Source of the DNA: Nephrocerus scutellatus
Lineage: Eukaryota; Arthropoda; Insecta; Diptera; Pipunculidae
Assembly (NCBI GenBank): GCA_947095585.1
Contig: OX352761.1
Location: forward strand, 26,565,777 to 26,629,776
Direction of reading: 5' to 3'
Length of the DNA: 64,000 bases
Each line of letters opens with the position of its first letter. Within the stretch, counting starts at the first letter, position 1. Below are positions 20,758-32,489 of this stretch, piece by piece. Below the pieces are notes generated by a model. It had not been told where the DNA came from, ran no database searches, and saw only the letters and a program-made list of their open reading frames with translations. The translations under genes were made by a program, and so were the position numbers.

Positions 20758-22541
20758 ACCACGAAATGGATGACCCTATATTTTCTTTCTAAGGAAACCT
20801 TTCTCAATAATACTATTAACTCAACTTAGCAATGCACAATGTATCCATCTATGTATTATTTCTATGTAGGTATGCGGTTGGCTTGAATTTCCCAACTTAA
20901 CCCTTCCTAACCTCTGTAGAAATATTAAGAAGACTAAATCATCTTCCATGAAGCAATGAAAATAGGGCCTGACTCTAAAATCTGTATATTCAACATAGTT
21001 CGGTTGAGTAATTCTCTTACACCCAATGCTCAACCAGCATTTTTATTCCAGGTCATTCGTAAAGGCAAAAAAAAAACGATTTGAAAAAATCTCACCAGCT
21101 CATGCTGTGCCACTGGGCCATCGTCAGCTGTGTATGTACTGTGCATCCCATGTTGCATGACGCGAGGAAACGGGCTCACATACTATACTATACTGCACAC
21201 ACGTGCACTAATCGAATTACCAAATTTGATCAAGAAACGCCGCGCCGCCTGATCAATCACCGCGTTCGGTTATTCTTAGATCGACGTGGCGAGGAGTTTC
21301 ATCCCCTAATGCCTAATGCATAACGCCAACAATCCGCCTACTTCGTTCGTAATGTGTTTGGTGTGTCTGTTGCTATGTGGCGATGGCTCACTGCCACACT
21401 GCAATTGTACAGCAACAATTTTTCGTGATACAATTTGTGTGTGTGTGTTGTTTTCTAATTTTAGACTTGTTCAAGTGCTAAATCTATCAATCTGACGGCC
21501 GGCGGATCGATCGAGGACGTAAACGTAAAAAAGTCACCCCCTGCTCCTTGGCAGCTGATGTGATGTGGGTAAAAGTAAGGAAGAAAAACATGAGCCTTTC
21601 AGCACCAACACAACATTACATTTCCGTTGCAAGGATCTGTTTGGCGTGTCCTTATCTTGTACCAGCAAACACGGTATAAATAAACATTAGACATGTATGG
21701 GGTGAGGGTGAATGCATGATTTAGTTTTCATACAGGCAGACAAAAAAAAAATTCATATGATCCCTGCAGCCGACAAATGAAATGTCAGGCATGCATTTCT
21801 ATGCCTCCTATCCTTTCCTTAGCTTAGCTTAGCTGATAGTCACATTAGCTGACGTTGGCAAACAGCAGCTACAACAACGACCCGCACACCGTAGCATTTT
21901 CTCCCCGATACAATGTCAATTTATAGGAAATCCTACAAAATGTGAATAAATAATGAGCCCCTAGATGTTATCGGATTAAATACAAAGTAATCTTTAATTC
22001 CGAATTTTTCCCTTCTAAATAAGCGGACCAACGACAAGTCCTTTTATTGCTTGTGTCATCCCTGTCTGCTGTCTGTCATTTCGAGGAGAATGTCAATTTA
22101 AATTCCTTAAAGAATCCCTTTTTTCATATTTCAAAAATTCACACAAACAAATCCAATCGCGTCGTGTCACCCCAAGGGAAGATTTTTCTATTTTAAACAT
22201 GAAATGGAAGGATCCTTTGATATTCACACACGGACGATAGACACACCACTGCATTGGTATCATTTCAACCTGTATGCGTTTCAAGGAGAGTGTGTATTTT
22301 TTTTGGTATTTGATTTGGTTTTTTGTGCATTCCTGGCAGGTTATCTATTATTGTGCGCGGATCCTTTTCATTCGAGCCAGGTATAAAAAACGCCATCGAA
22401 TTGGTTGGTTAAATGTACTCACATTGGTAAACACAAATTTTTTAAGAACATTTTTTGAAATAATCTTTTAGATAATTTTTTTGAATAATTTTACCAGTGT
22501 GCTTGCTTAGGGAATACAGACTCACACAATTGTCAATACCG

Positions 22542-22543
<2 letters not shown>
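20758..22543. other. Unassigned, likely single-copy sequence
   Basis: No gene or repeat family recognised. It includes a short (GT)n near 21438 and several CpG-rich patches near 21230-21300 and 21490-21560. Confidence 0.4.

Positions 22544-22569
<26 letters not shown>
22544..22569 (+). repeat. (AT)n microsatellite, 13 units
   Basis: Uninterrupted AT dinucleotide run. Confidence 0.95.
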
Positions 22570-22572
<3 letters not shown>

Positions 22573-22907
22573 ATACACAAATCAATGGAGAAGCATAATC
22601 ATAATGAGAACGACGCTAACTTGAAGTTTGCAAAAAGCAGGCGATTGCGATGTATATTCCCTGGCGATTCTAGCGCCGGGTGGATAAATCAAGATGGTTG
22701 GAATCTTTCCCGAGTCTTTTTAGTATTTATTTGTTTATTTTTTATGCAATTACATATAGTAGTACAGCCTCAAATCTCTCCGAATCTTTTTTTTAATTTT
22801 TTAATTTTTAATTCTTCTAATCTCTATCGCTCTAAGGATCTCAGTTTTATGGATTTGCACAGTGGATCAGCACTCTATATTACAGGGTTGGCCAAACTGT
22901 TTGCAGT
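22570..22907. other. Unassigned sequence
   Basis: Part of a 196-codon open frame (22585-23175) that crosses into the antisense of an RTE-B fragment. I see no family motif in it and read it as chance. Confidence 0.4.
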
Positions 22908-23480
22908 AACTTACTTACTTGAATTATTTAACCCCTCGCAGGATGCATTGGGCGTCAACCAAGCATCTTGCTCGAAGTTCTGCAACGCGTTTGACCTACC
23001 TCCAACTCATTCCCAAAGAGCTCGATTCCTACTCAACTGTTCTGCGCCACGTTTGCCAAAGCCAAACTATCTTCCTGAGTTAGCGGAATCCACAGCATGG
23101 AGTATTTTGCAATGGAGTTGTTTTCGCGCCGTAGGGTGTATGCGAACCGTTGCCAATTTCTCCTTCAGAAAGTAATGCCTATTCCGTTCTTGACCCGTTG
23201 TAATCGTTGGAGACGCGATTGGGCCAACACAACCGCAAGATAATTCTTAGATATATATTAACGAAGGCTTGCAGCTTGCATTATTGGCGTGTACACCATC
23301 CACATACTCCTATAAAGTAGTACTGTTTCCACATTTGGCCGAAATATTCGCAACTTGGTTCTTAAGCTGATAACATTGCTTCTCCAGATGTTGGATGGCA
23401 TTCCGAATGCCAATTTAGCCTTCCCGATGCTGCTGCACTCCATCCAGTTTTGTGCCGAGACCGAAAATCCTAATCGAACA
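22908..23480 (-). mobile_element. RTE-B retrotransposon, 3' end fragment
   Basis: The minus strand reads IGKAKLAFGM, then IWRSNVISLRTKLRIFRPNV, ETVLLY and, after a gap, TWRRTVE and SLGMSW, then a basic end before the tail AAGTAAGTAAG (22909-22919 complement). These blocks match the element at 54946-58795 (IGKATSVFGM, IWQSNAISLNTKLRLFRSNV, TWRRTVEEES, LGKSWRELKL). The (AAGT)n tail is shared by both, which defines the 3' end of this family. Confidence 0.72.
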
Positions 23481-23718
23481 ATCTCCCTTTCAATGCAGTA
23501 ATGGTTGGAGAATAGTTCAGCGGTGTGGAACTTGGTGTCTAATTGACATTACCATATCTTAACATTGACGGCTTGCAAATCAGTTGGCAATAAATCCATT
23601 GTGTGCTTGGCTGTATTGCTCTTTTAGCACGTCAGTGACATCCTTTTGAAACCACATGATATTTTGAGAACATAAATTCTACAAAAAAGGGCCATAATAT
23701 TGCGATATGGTCTACATT

Positions 23719-24482
23719 AGAGCGATCGGATAGTAATATCCGCGGATATCCGCAATGATCCGCTATCCGCGGATTAAATAGTTTTTGGCGGATGAGTGCG
23801 GATGCGGATTTAGAAATCTTATCCGCATTTTGCGGATATTCCATTGTATCACCATGCATTATAACTGTAAATTGTGCTTTCTTTAAGGTTGCAATAACAT
23901 AACATATATTGTACTAACGAAACAATATGGGAGAAACTTATAGTTAATAAAATTAAAATAAAACAGATAAAAAAGACAAACGAGATTGTTTTTTTTTACT
24001 TTCAATTACAAATTTGTTAATTAATAGCTGCGTTTTCCTAAAAAAAAACCATCGGGTCGAGTTCGCGATAGCTTTTTTGAAATTTATCCAATTTCTTCTT
24101 AGTATAACAAAAAAAATCCGTCATAAAAGCTCCTTAGGTATCTTGTAATATCGTTGTTTTGTATAGTTCTGATAACATTTCACAGATTTGTTCAGAACAA
24201 CGATATTAAAAGAAAACTACGGAACTTTTATGAAGTGTTTTTTTTTTGTTATACTTAGAAGACTATGATGATCTTATTTATTGGATTTAAAAAAAAGTAA
24301 TTTTAGAAAAGCGAAGTTAATACAACAAAATTTGTAAAAAAAAAATCAATTTTGCGGATGCGGATGAGTGCGGATGCGGATTTCAAGATTTTTCGCGAGA
24401 GCGGATGCGGATTTTTTTTTTATTTTTTTTTGCGGATGCGGATCGGATGCGGCTACGAAAAAACGTATCCGCGCAGGGCTCT
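23719..24482. mobile_element. hAT-like MITE with GCGGAT hexamer repeats
   Basis: A 764-bp element flanked by TCTACATT (23711-23718) and TCTACATC (24483-24490), a 7-of-8 match as expected for the 8-bp hAT target duplication. The left end is AGAGCGATCGGAT and the right end reversed is AGAGCCCTGCGCGGATACG, resembling hobo-type ends. Both subterminal regions are packed with GCGGAT units, such as GCGGATGAGTGCGGATGCGG at 24355 and its near match at 23789. In the middle, 24098-24262, a long inverted pair (AGTATAACAAAAAAAAT with its complement, ATATCGTTGTT with AACAACGATAT) can fold back. No transposase is encoded. Confidence 0.75.
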
Positions 24483-24490
24483 TCTACATC

Positions 24491-25134
24491 ACTACATTAT
24501 AACACTTACAGCATATCCGCCATCATTTGCGAAAAAAAATCATCATATTTGACAATTCTTTTGGTTTTCTCTTTCAAAAAGTCTTTTACTGATAAAGTAC
24601 CCATGTATCTGGAATGCTTTGGCGGAAAAGACGGTTTTTTTTAATCAAAAAAAGTTTAATGGAAAGCAATGTGTTTGTTCGAAACCTTAAATAGTTAATG
24701 AAAATGCTCAATCTTAGTACGTATTTCTTACAATTTAATTTGACAACCTTATTAATTACCTAAAGTAAAAGTTGTCTGGTCTTCTTCAGGCCAAATTCAC
24801 GCCGTCGAGATGTGAGATCAAAATTTTCGTATTACCTAAATTTATAGATAAAAGGTCCAGATCTAAAGAGATGGCCACGAAGTTTCATAAGGTTCTTACT
24901 AGCGTTTGCTGACTGAAATCGAAAAATATCAAGTCTTGTTTTCTTGACGTTATGATTTCGGTCAACAATGTTTTCAAGTGGAACCCACTACGTGCTCAAT
25001 GAGTCTTACACTATGCGTCCAAATGTAGCAGTTTGTTGTTTAGTCATTTTCGGGCCAAAGTCCACGCCATCGATATCCTATAAAGTGATATCGAATGCTT
25101 CACAATTACAATTTTCTTATACAGTCAGACTCTA
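24491..25134. other. Unassigned sequence with a weak internal duplication
   Basis: GGCCAAATTCACGCCGTCGA at about 24790 and GGGCCAAAGTCCACGCCATC at about 25050 look like diverged copies of one segment. Nothing else recognised. Confidence 0.35.
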
Positions 25135-25432
25135 TAATAATAATAATAATATTCGAAGCGACAGAGCATTACAGTCCTAGGCTTAGGTTTTCGCGGCCAT
25201 TCGTGGTGTGCATGTATATTTTTGCACACAAACTAAAGGCACCTACAATTTAATGCCGTATCCGAACGGCGAAATGAGAAACTTTCCGTGACAAGTTACT
25301 AGTTTCGGGTGTTTGTCGGACATTCGCGAGAGATGGGACCGTCAAAAACCCTTTGGTGTTTTCTGGGATTCGAATTACGAAGCCCCCGCTCAGAAATCCA
25401 TGCACTAACCATTGACCCACGGCGCCCACAGT
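25135..25432 (-). mobile_element. SINE-1 copy with (ATT)n tail
   Basis: Minus-strand copy, nearly full length. The tail is (ATT)n (TAATAATAATAATATTCG at 25137-25154, plus strand). Next to it is the CGAAGCGAC segment that matches the CGGCGCGAC seen in the copy at 61128. The B box is one base off (GGATTCGAATT at 25366-25376). The head ends with CCACGGCGCCCAC at about 25431. Confidence 0.85.
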
Positions 25433-26284
25433 CAGACAGTATTGGGTTAATTTATATTGAATAGCCGAACACAACAGTGTAGACAATCCACTAGACTATA
25501 TTCTTGACATATTTCCCTAACTTTTTTCTTTGTTGATAAGATGGTACATCTTAAAAGCTGGACCACACTCCGCTGCCTGGCAGAAGAACAGAGAATGGTG
25601 CATGTCCTCTGCGATAAGTCATGATATATCATGTCAATAAACTGAACCTCTTTCCACTGACAAAGTACTGACCCTCCCTAGAATAGGAACAGATAAATTG
25701 GATCTTTTGCGGATGCGACGACGAGTCCTCCGCTGGAGCAGAGCTTCAAAACTCGAACACCAAAAACGTAGTTACTTTCATTGGGGAGGTGATGCACTGG
25801 GTTAAAGGATAGCTTCTACGGGCTGCAGTGTCCTGAAGGTCCGAATTGTTCAATGGAGGATCCAAGAATTTTTAAAGGCTGACTTACGTTTTGTATTATT
25901 TGTAATATTTTGTTGGTGAGGGTTTTTGTAGTTTTCCCTGACCATGATTCATTGATTAAAGCATTTGCGCTCGTAGCGTTTTAGTTTAGTGTTTGTTTTA
26001 TTGTATTTCTTTTTCAATGAAATTGAAATAAGCGATGTATGTCGTAAAAAGCACCTGCCTGATCCGCATATAATAATTTAAGAATATAAAGTAAATGTTT
26101 AGAGCTTTAGTCAGACTGAGATACTCTGAAAGAATTCAGCAGATTCTTCTTCAACGCACGCGAGTTAGTGTTAGTATGGTTAGCACAGTTGGGGTTTTTT
26201 TTTAATATGTAAACCCTTATAATGTTCGAATTGTTTTCGCGATATTTACGTCACCAATAAGTTCTATCGCGCGGATTATTCCGA
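25433..26284. other. Unassigned sequence
   Basis: No domain, RNA gene or known repeat recognised. Confidence 0.4.
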
Positions 26285-26640
26285 GGATCCGAGACTTGGG
26301 TGCTTAGCAAAAACCATTTTTATGTTGGCCCCGTATGTGATTAAGGACGATTCCGGACTCTACAATGATGAGATCTACGAGCGTTACTGCGATGTCGACA
26401 TCGTGAAGAGAATTAAGCTCAGTTGGCTTCTGTGGGCAGGACACCTAGCTCGCATGAGCGAAGAGGATCCTGCTCGGAAAGTTATTTGCGGTAGGATTTA
26501 TGGAACACGACTGCGAGGCCAGCCAAGCCTACGCTGGAAGGATGGCGTAGACCAGGACGCCCAGAGGGATGCCAAACTGGATGACATCGGGACCTTTGGA
26601 GAGACTTTTTGCGGGAGGCCAGGACTTTTGACTAAGTGTC
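26285..26640 (+). mobile_element. RTE-A retrotransposon, C-terminal fragment
   Basis: Reads TWVLSKNHF, VGPVCD.GRF, then LYNDEIYERYCDVDIVKRIK, LARMSEEDPARKVICGRIYG and RLRGQPSLRWKDGVDQDAQR. A short internal loss precedes WRDFLREARTF-like sequence near the end. The open stretch 26322-26669 is shadow-free but lacks a start of its own. Confidence 0.75.
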
Positions 26641-26960
26641 TTGTGGGGCACTTAGGTAGTCTAGAGTAGGTTCTTAAGAGGGTCTTGAGGGGTTCTTGAG
26701 GGGATTTTGATAGGGTCATGAGTGGAGTCTTGAGGGGGTCTTTAGGTGGTCTTGAGAGAGTTTTCAGGAGTTCTTATGGGAATCTTAAGAGGGGTTTGAA
26801 GGGGTTTGAGGGAGTATTAAAGGGGGAAGTAACGTGGCCTAAGGAGTTCTCGAGGTGATCTTGAGAGAGTCTTTAGGTAGTCTTTAGGGGGGTCCCGAGA
26901 GGGTTTTGTAGGGATCTCTAGTGGGGTGTTGAGGAGATCCTTAGATCAACTTGACTAAAC
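26641..26960 (+). repeat. Minisatellite of GGTCTTGAGG-like units
   Basis: Loose 10-13 bp units (GGTCTTGAGG, GAGTCTTGAGGGG, GGTCTTTAGG). By composition and unit length it appears to be a diverged relative of the Helitron minisatellite in the opposite orientation. It starts directly at the 3' end of an RTE-A copy. Confidence 0.65.
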
Positions 26961-27219
26961 TTTATTATAAAAAAAGTCTATTGGTACATTTGGTCGGTAG
27001 CGAAGGGTCTGATTTGGAAACGACGAAGCTCCCTTTGGTCGTTATAAGGGTCCAAATGCTTACGACTGTGAAATATTGGGATCAATTAATGATTTGACTC
27101 CATTGACTGTTCCGAGAACATAAACAATTGGATTATTGAAGAAGAAACCGATCTTGAACCGGCTTGCATCAATTCGGAAGCCGAAGGAACCCTCACCCTC
27201 ACGGCTAAAAGTTAAAGTA

Positions 27220-28156
27220 CAGGGTGACTGACACGAAGTGTTACCAAAATAAAGCGCCACAAAATTTTTATTTTTTTATGAATTTTATTGAATCAAAGTA
27301 AAAAATGTTCACAAATATTTAAATTATTACAAAATATTTAAATTAAATTGCATTAGCAGTTTTTGATTTGGCCACCCTTAGCCGCGATTCTGGCCTTCAA
27401 ACGGCCACGGTCCAAAAAAACCAGCGGTGAACGGCTTTCGGCCGTTACGGCAGCCCATATCATCACCATCGGCAGCGCTTGGTTTCGAGTAGCAATCCGT
27501 TGGTCCAAATTGTCAGTAGAACGGCCGGGCAAGTAAATCCGGTCGTTTTGCTTGTTCATATATTACTCAATAACGAACGGTGACTCATCGGAGAAAACCA
27601 AATTCGGCAAATCGCCCCTTTCGTGCAAGCGTAACAACTCCTTTGCTCTTTCCACTCTAACTTTTTTTTGAGCATCGGTGAGACCATGCGTTTTTTGGAA
27701 TATCAAGGCCTTTAGTCCAAGATGATCTTGCAATATGTGCTGCATCCGTTCGAGCGAAATGTTCGCCTCACGAGCCATTTTTCTGCCGCTACGGCGCGGA
27801 TTCCGAGCCAATTTGGCCTTCACCTTCCAAATGATATCCGGCGATGTTGAAGTGCGTTTCGGTCCACCACCATGGCGTTTTACAATGCTCTCAGTATCTT
27901 ATAACGATTTATGGTGCGAAACACAAACATTTTATTCACATGCAGATGTTTTAACGGGTTAACAATCTGCGGATGTGGTTTTCCAGCCAAATACAGAGCA
28001 ATCACACTATTACTCTTGAATTCCATTCCGGATAACTTTTTTCTGAATATTTCCTACTAAAATGCTTTTGTACGCTTGTAAACAATGGAATGAACTGTCA
28101 CTAGTTTGGCAGCAATGACAGTCTGAAGTTGGTAACACTTCATGTCATTCACCCAG
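27220..28156 (-). mobile_element. Tc1/mariner element, internally deleted, with TIRs and TA duplication
   Basis: The ends are C(A/T)GGGTGA(C/A)TGACA followed by GAAGTGTTACCAA on both sides, with TA at 27218-27219 and 28157-28158. The minus-strand transposase starts MEFKSNSVIALYLAGKPH and has NPRRSGRKMAREANISLERM (helix-turn-helix). KKVRVERAKELLR and NLVFSDESPFVIE follow (Asp of the catalytic triad), then NKQNDRIYLP and ALPMVMIWAAVTAESRSPLV. After FLDRG the protein jumps to RLKARIAAKGGQI, the usual last residues. The middle with the other two catalytic acids is therefore missing. There are also a frameshift near 27880 and a stop at 27560. Intact relatives are about 1.3 kb; this one is 937 bp. 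Confidence 0.85.
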
Positions 28157-28158
28157 TA

Positions 28159-30829
28159 GAACACGCAATTCAGGCACTCAACATTTGCCTTCAATGGGCT
28201 AAAGAAAATTCGGCTTCACTGTTGTTGTTGTGTTGTTGTTTACTGTGAGTTGTTTTTATTGAGGTCGCACTGTACAGCAATTGGATGGGCATATATTGGT
28301 AAAGATCAGGATAGGTTACCGATGATTTTAAGTTAAGACTTTAATGTCAATTTCAACTTAGAAGATACTGGTCCGTTTATCAACTTTTTACCTGAAGATT
28401 TAAATCTATTCATAAATATTTTATCGTATTTTCTACTTACGCCGAGTATTTGCACGCGGAATACATTTTTTTTTGTTTTCTTATGCCATAAATTGCATAA
28501 AAATTCACTTTAACCGGACCTAAAGATTACACGCACTCATTTTTTTATACCGAAAATAAAAATTTACCTTTAAGGTGACCAACAGGAGTGTTATTCATTA
28601 AGATCTGCAGGCAGGTGTCGAGTGTGGTATGCACTCAACCATTAAATATTTGTTATCTAAAACAAAACTAAAATGTCTACAAATCATCAGAATTAACAAT
28701 CAACACTTGGCTTCTAAGCCTTATTGTTGCTTACCTCCGGTAGTGTGTGCTGCATTGAAGAGGAAATCCTTTTTCAAAACTTTATCTCTTCGCGTTTTAT
28801 ACCTACGTGTATATGTAGTTTTGTGTATCTATTTGATAGTGTAACACAAATAATGTGTATGTGTGTGTGTGTGTGTTTGTTTGTTTGTGTGCTTGGCTAC
28901 GTGACCGACCCCATCAAGGGCAACGACCAGTTCAGGCACAGCTATTATCAACATGAGCATCATCAATAGACACAGTTTTTCTCTCTAACGCTGCCCTGGA
29001 GTTCTGGCTGCTGCTTGCTTCCTTTAAGTTTTTTTTTTTTTTTTTTCACTGTTCATTATGTTCTATTCTATGTTGTGTTTAATGTCCAGCTCCTCTCGTG
29101 TGTACGTGAACAGAGTGCGCACCAAATGTAATTGAATATCATTTTGTTATCAAAGGGAATAGAAAAGAAAACAGAGAGAGTGGAGAATAGGCAGGCACTC
29201 CATTAAGGAATGGGAATACGAAAAAGGCTCCACTGAAGTGATTGCGCTCTGCCACAGAGTAAAAGTCAAGAAACGATGCACACCAGAGTCGTCGACAGGA
29301 GTTGAATAGATTATATCATCAGAGCAGTGCAGAGCAATGCAGGGCAGGACAGAGTAACACAGCACATAGAGTAAGGGACAATGCACTTGGCTGATGAGTT
29401 CAATGTCCGATTTACTTTATCCGCATTCTGTACACAGACATTCCGTCTGTTGTACGATGGATGCACTTAAAAACTGAGCTGCGGCCAAGGAATAAGAGGA
29501 TTCCTATTCCTTATTATGTCGTCACAGTTGCGCTCGATACTCGATGCAAACAAATCGGCCACCATTCACACAACGAAACATACGCCACACCTACAAAAAT
29601 TTCAATTCGTCGCGCACACTGCACTCTCAGCAAAATATTTTCACGCTGCCTTTTCGAGTTTTCCTCGGTTGCGCCGCGCAAATTCAGCAAATTGACGTTG
29701 ACGACGACGACTCCGCGCACTTGTGCTAAATTAGGTTTTGCGCTTCTTCTGCTTTGTCGCCTTCATTTCTGCTTGTCATTGTGAAAAACTTTCTTTTCCG
29801 CTAAGAAAACAAAAAAAAAACAGAAACTTCACGATCGGGGGCAGCCAGCCAGCCAGTCAAGCAGTTGCAATATAAAGTGGCCTAGGTACCATTTGATGGA
29901 AAAAATGTAGTGGCGAGGGGAATTCCAATGTCTGCCGTCCAGTAGAAGAACGTGCGGACTGACGAACGCATGAAAGCCACAACAACAACAACAAAATACT
30001 GAACAAATAAACAACAAACAAAGGTGCGCAATCCGCTGCGTCAAGGCTCTTTGAAATTCCAGATAGAAAAGCGCAGTGCAAAAGAAACTGCACGCATGCG
30101 CAATTTTCCGAGTGCAGCACCATATCCCCACTTCAATGAGTGCTGGCACGCTCACCCGCCCAATCACCTGCCATCGGCCTTCTTTCGGTATGCGTGTACC
30201 GCTGACCAGGTCAGCTTATTTGTTTAATTATGTTTCTGAGAATCTTGCAATCCGCTAAGAACCTTCGTGATAATCATAATAAATTCAGAAGAATTATCCG
30301 GTAAAAAGAATAAAACTTTTGCGACGGTGTTATCGCATTGACGGTCGGTCAGCTGACCCAAACACACACACAAGACAGCCTTCTAAGCTCGAGTTAAGTG
30401 CTATTTGATCTCCTGCGGCCTATTTTTTTGGTTAAACCTGACTCGCATGACCCTTAAATTAAAAGCTTAGAGGCAAAAACAATTAGATCACGGAGGGGCA
30501 CGCACACATATGGTTCTCTAATGAAATGCGGCTTTGTTTCCGTATTGCTATTTGTGCTGAATTGGTGGTGTTTGTGCACTTGTCCACTACCAATCACTCT
30601 GGACTACATTTGGCTGACTTAGGTTGATGTTTATTTTAAGCATTGCCTGCCTTTAAGGGGACAAGAATTTCCGCATAGGTGCGTGTCTCAGTTAAAGTTT
30701 ATATCTCAGTTTTCATGGCCATAGACAATAAGACAGATCAGAAGCAGGGAAATAAGTGAACAAGTTGACTATAGCAGATTCAAGTTAAATTAAAAACCTG
30801 AACAATTCATCGAGGGACCAAAAGGGAAA
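28159..30829. other. Unassigned, probably single-copy region with simple repeats
   Basis: No gene recognised. It contains (TG)n at 28855-28876 running into (TTTG)n, an 18-base T run at 29029-29046, and CpG-rich patches at 29470-29800 and 29990-30200. Palindromes GCTGACCAGGTCAGC (30201-30215) and GGTCAGCTGACC (30347-30358) lie close together. The higher G+C and the sparse repeats make it a candidate for regulatory or untranslated exon sequence, which I cannot demonstrate. Confidence 0.4.
28855..28890 (+). repeat. (TG)n and (TTTG)n microsatellite
   Basis: Eleven TG units followed by TTTG units. Confidence 0.9.
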
Positions 30830-31130
30830 TTTCAGCCCTAAATGAAGGGACAGTAAGTCCTGGGGCTGAGATGTCGGGTTAAGAAGAATACTGTCATTAG
30901 TACTGCTGACTCCATCTTAGGCAGTATAGTCGTAGAGATCGGAACGACTGATTTGATGACGATCTCATGCTGATCTCATGCAACAATCTTAAAGATCTCA
31001 GAACATATGAAAAAACAGTTCTCCGGCGAAAGAAAGTAGCCTGGGAGAAGAATCTCGTCCGTGAACTAGAACAGTGCAGAGAGCAAGGACCGTGCCGACC
31101 CGTAGACGTTGTCCTGTCCAACTTTCAATA
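30830..31130 (+). mobile_element. RTE-A fragment, linker region
   Basis: Plus-strand match to the minus-strand piece at 6600-6965 and to the border of the endonuclease at 11130. It shares GGGCTGAGATG, then NT.ISTADSILGS, LRTYEKTVLRRKKVAWEKNL and VRELEQCREQG. The basic coiled region joins endonuclease to RT in this family. It is flanked by unrelated sequence on both sides. Confidence 0.65.
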
Positions 31131-31339
31131 AATTTGTTTGTGATCGTTTTGTGAATTTGTGAAGAGCTATTTTAAATGTCAAAACAAAGTAAAATTGAGA
31201 AAAAAACGTCAACCAAATGATTTTTATTTACATTTCGATTTCGATGGCAATGTCATAGCAAACCAATTTGTTTGCTTGAACATCACTATTTCGTTCATAT
31301 CAATGGTTTATGATATACGACAAAGGCACGATGAAAAGT

Positions 31340-31962
31340 AAAAGGCGCGATGAAGAGAAAATTTAGTACGGTATCAGTAATAATTTTGTGTTGCGATTTT
31401 GAGTCACATTATTGGTCACATTATTGTGTTACATTTTTAAATTTTGTGAACTAAGCCCTTTCTTAGCCGATTTGTATGAAATTCGGTATGGTCTTTTGAT
31501 GGTCTTTTGGGGGTCCTTTGGAGGTCTTCTAGGGGTATTTTTTGGGTCTGTTGGGGGTTTTTTGATGGTTTTTCGACGGTTTTAAGCGCCTTTTGAAGTA
31601 TTTTCGGGGTCTTTTGTGGGTCTTTAAAGGGTCTTTTGGGGTCTTTTGGGGTCTTTTGGGGAGTCTTTTGAGTGTCCTTTGAGGGTCTTTTGTGGGTTTT
31701 TTGGGAGGTCTTTTGGGAAGTTTTTTGAGGATATTTTAAAGATTTTTTGGTGGTCGAATAAAACAAATAAAGAATTATGCATATCAATCCTTCGAATCGT
31801 GAGTTATGGTCGCGAGTTCGTACAAAAATCCCATGGAAAAGAGACCTTTCAGTTTTTTCCGAATTTCTCAAATTTTTGGGCAACTTTTTCAATTCAATTC
31901 AAGTCTTTCCGTACAAACCTTATTCAGACTATGACGAACATTTTGAAATAAAAATAAGCAAA
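31340..31962 (-). mobile_element. Helitron fragment with minisatellite, inverted
   Basis: The minus strand reads, from 31962 down, a Helitron 5' region (TTTTGCTTATTTTTATTTCA, then ATGTTCGTCATAGTCTGAAT). A (AAAAGACCCCC)n array follows at 31490-31740, then CATACCGAATTTCATACAAA and the AATAATGTGACCAATAATGT block at 31395-31425. This is the same order as in the Helitron at 14544-16250, so it is a second, truncated copy of that family. The frame 31437-31892 translates the repeat into a Lys-Thr-Pro-rich peptide, an artefact of the array. Confidence 0.75.
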
Positions 31963-31965
31963 ATC

Positions 31966-32005
31966 ATTTCATTTTTAAATTCTCTATATTAACTTCGCGT
32001 GCACG

Positions 32006-32036
<31 letters not shown>

Positions 32037-32489
32037 TCAGATTTTCTGATCAATTTTTAGCCCACTTCCCATGGCCCGATTTTATTGAAATTTTGCACAC
32101 ATGTATATTTCCAGTGACAATTTCTATTAAAATTTGAGGCCCCTCGGACCTCGGGTTCGGGGGACTCCCATAAAAATATTTTACAAAATTTACCCGATTT
32201 TCTTTAAATTTTGTACACATGTGTGTCTTCGATCGAAAACACTTTTTGTAAAAATTTGGAGCGATCGGCCCCTTGGGGACCCCAATATACAATTTTTAAA
32301 TATCGCTATATCGCATCAGATCACGGCAAAGTCTGAGCTCTGTGCTTTGTGAGCAGCGCTGTTCGCTGCCGCTGCGTAATTTGGTGGATGATTTTGCCAC
32401 AAGACGAGCACGCAGTGTGTGTGTGTGTATCTCCGATTAGAGAATTTACAAGAAAAATTTTATTTTTTATGGGTTTTTATATATATAGA
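31966..32489 (+). repeat. TRE copy with (GGCT)n tract
   Basis: Order of parts: TTTTTAAATTCTCTATATTA (31972), (GGCT)n at about 32009-32035, GATCAATTTTTAGCCCACTT, two monomers, a GCAGCGCTGTTCGCTGCC-type middle, (TG)n at 32417-32429, and the end ATTAGAGAATTTACAAG with TTTTTTATGGGTTTTTATAT. The same plan is seen at 16255-17150. Confidence 0.8.

Noticed and set aside
22585..23175. 196-codon open frame on the plus strand
   Set aside because: Its second half is the antisense of the RTE-B 3' fragment and no protein motif is visible.
31437..31892. 151-codon Lys/Thr/Pro-rich frame
   Set aside because: It is the translation of the Helitron minisatellite.
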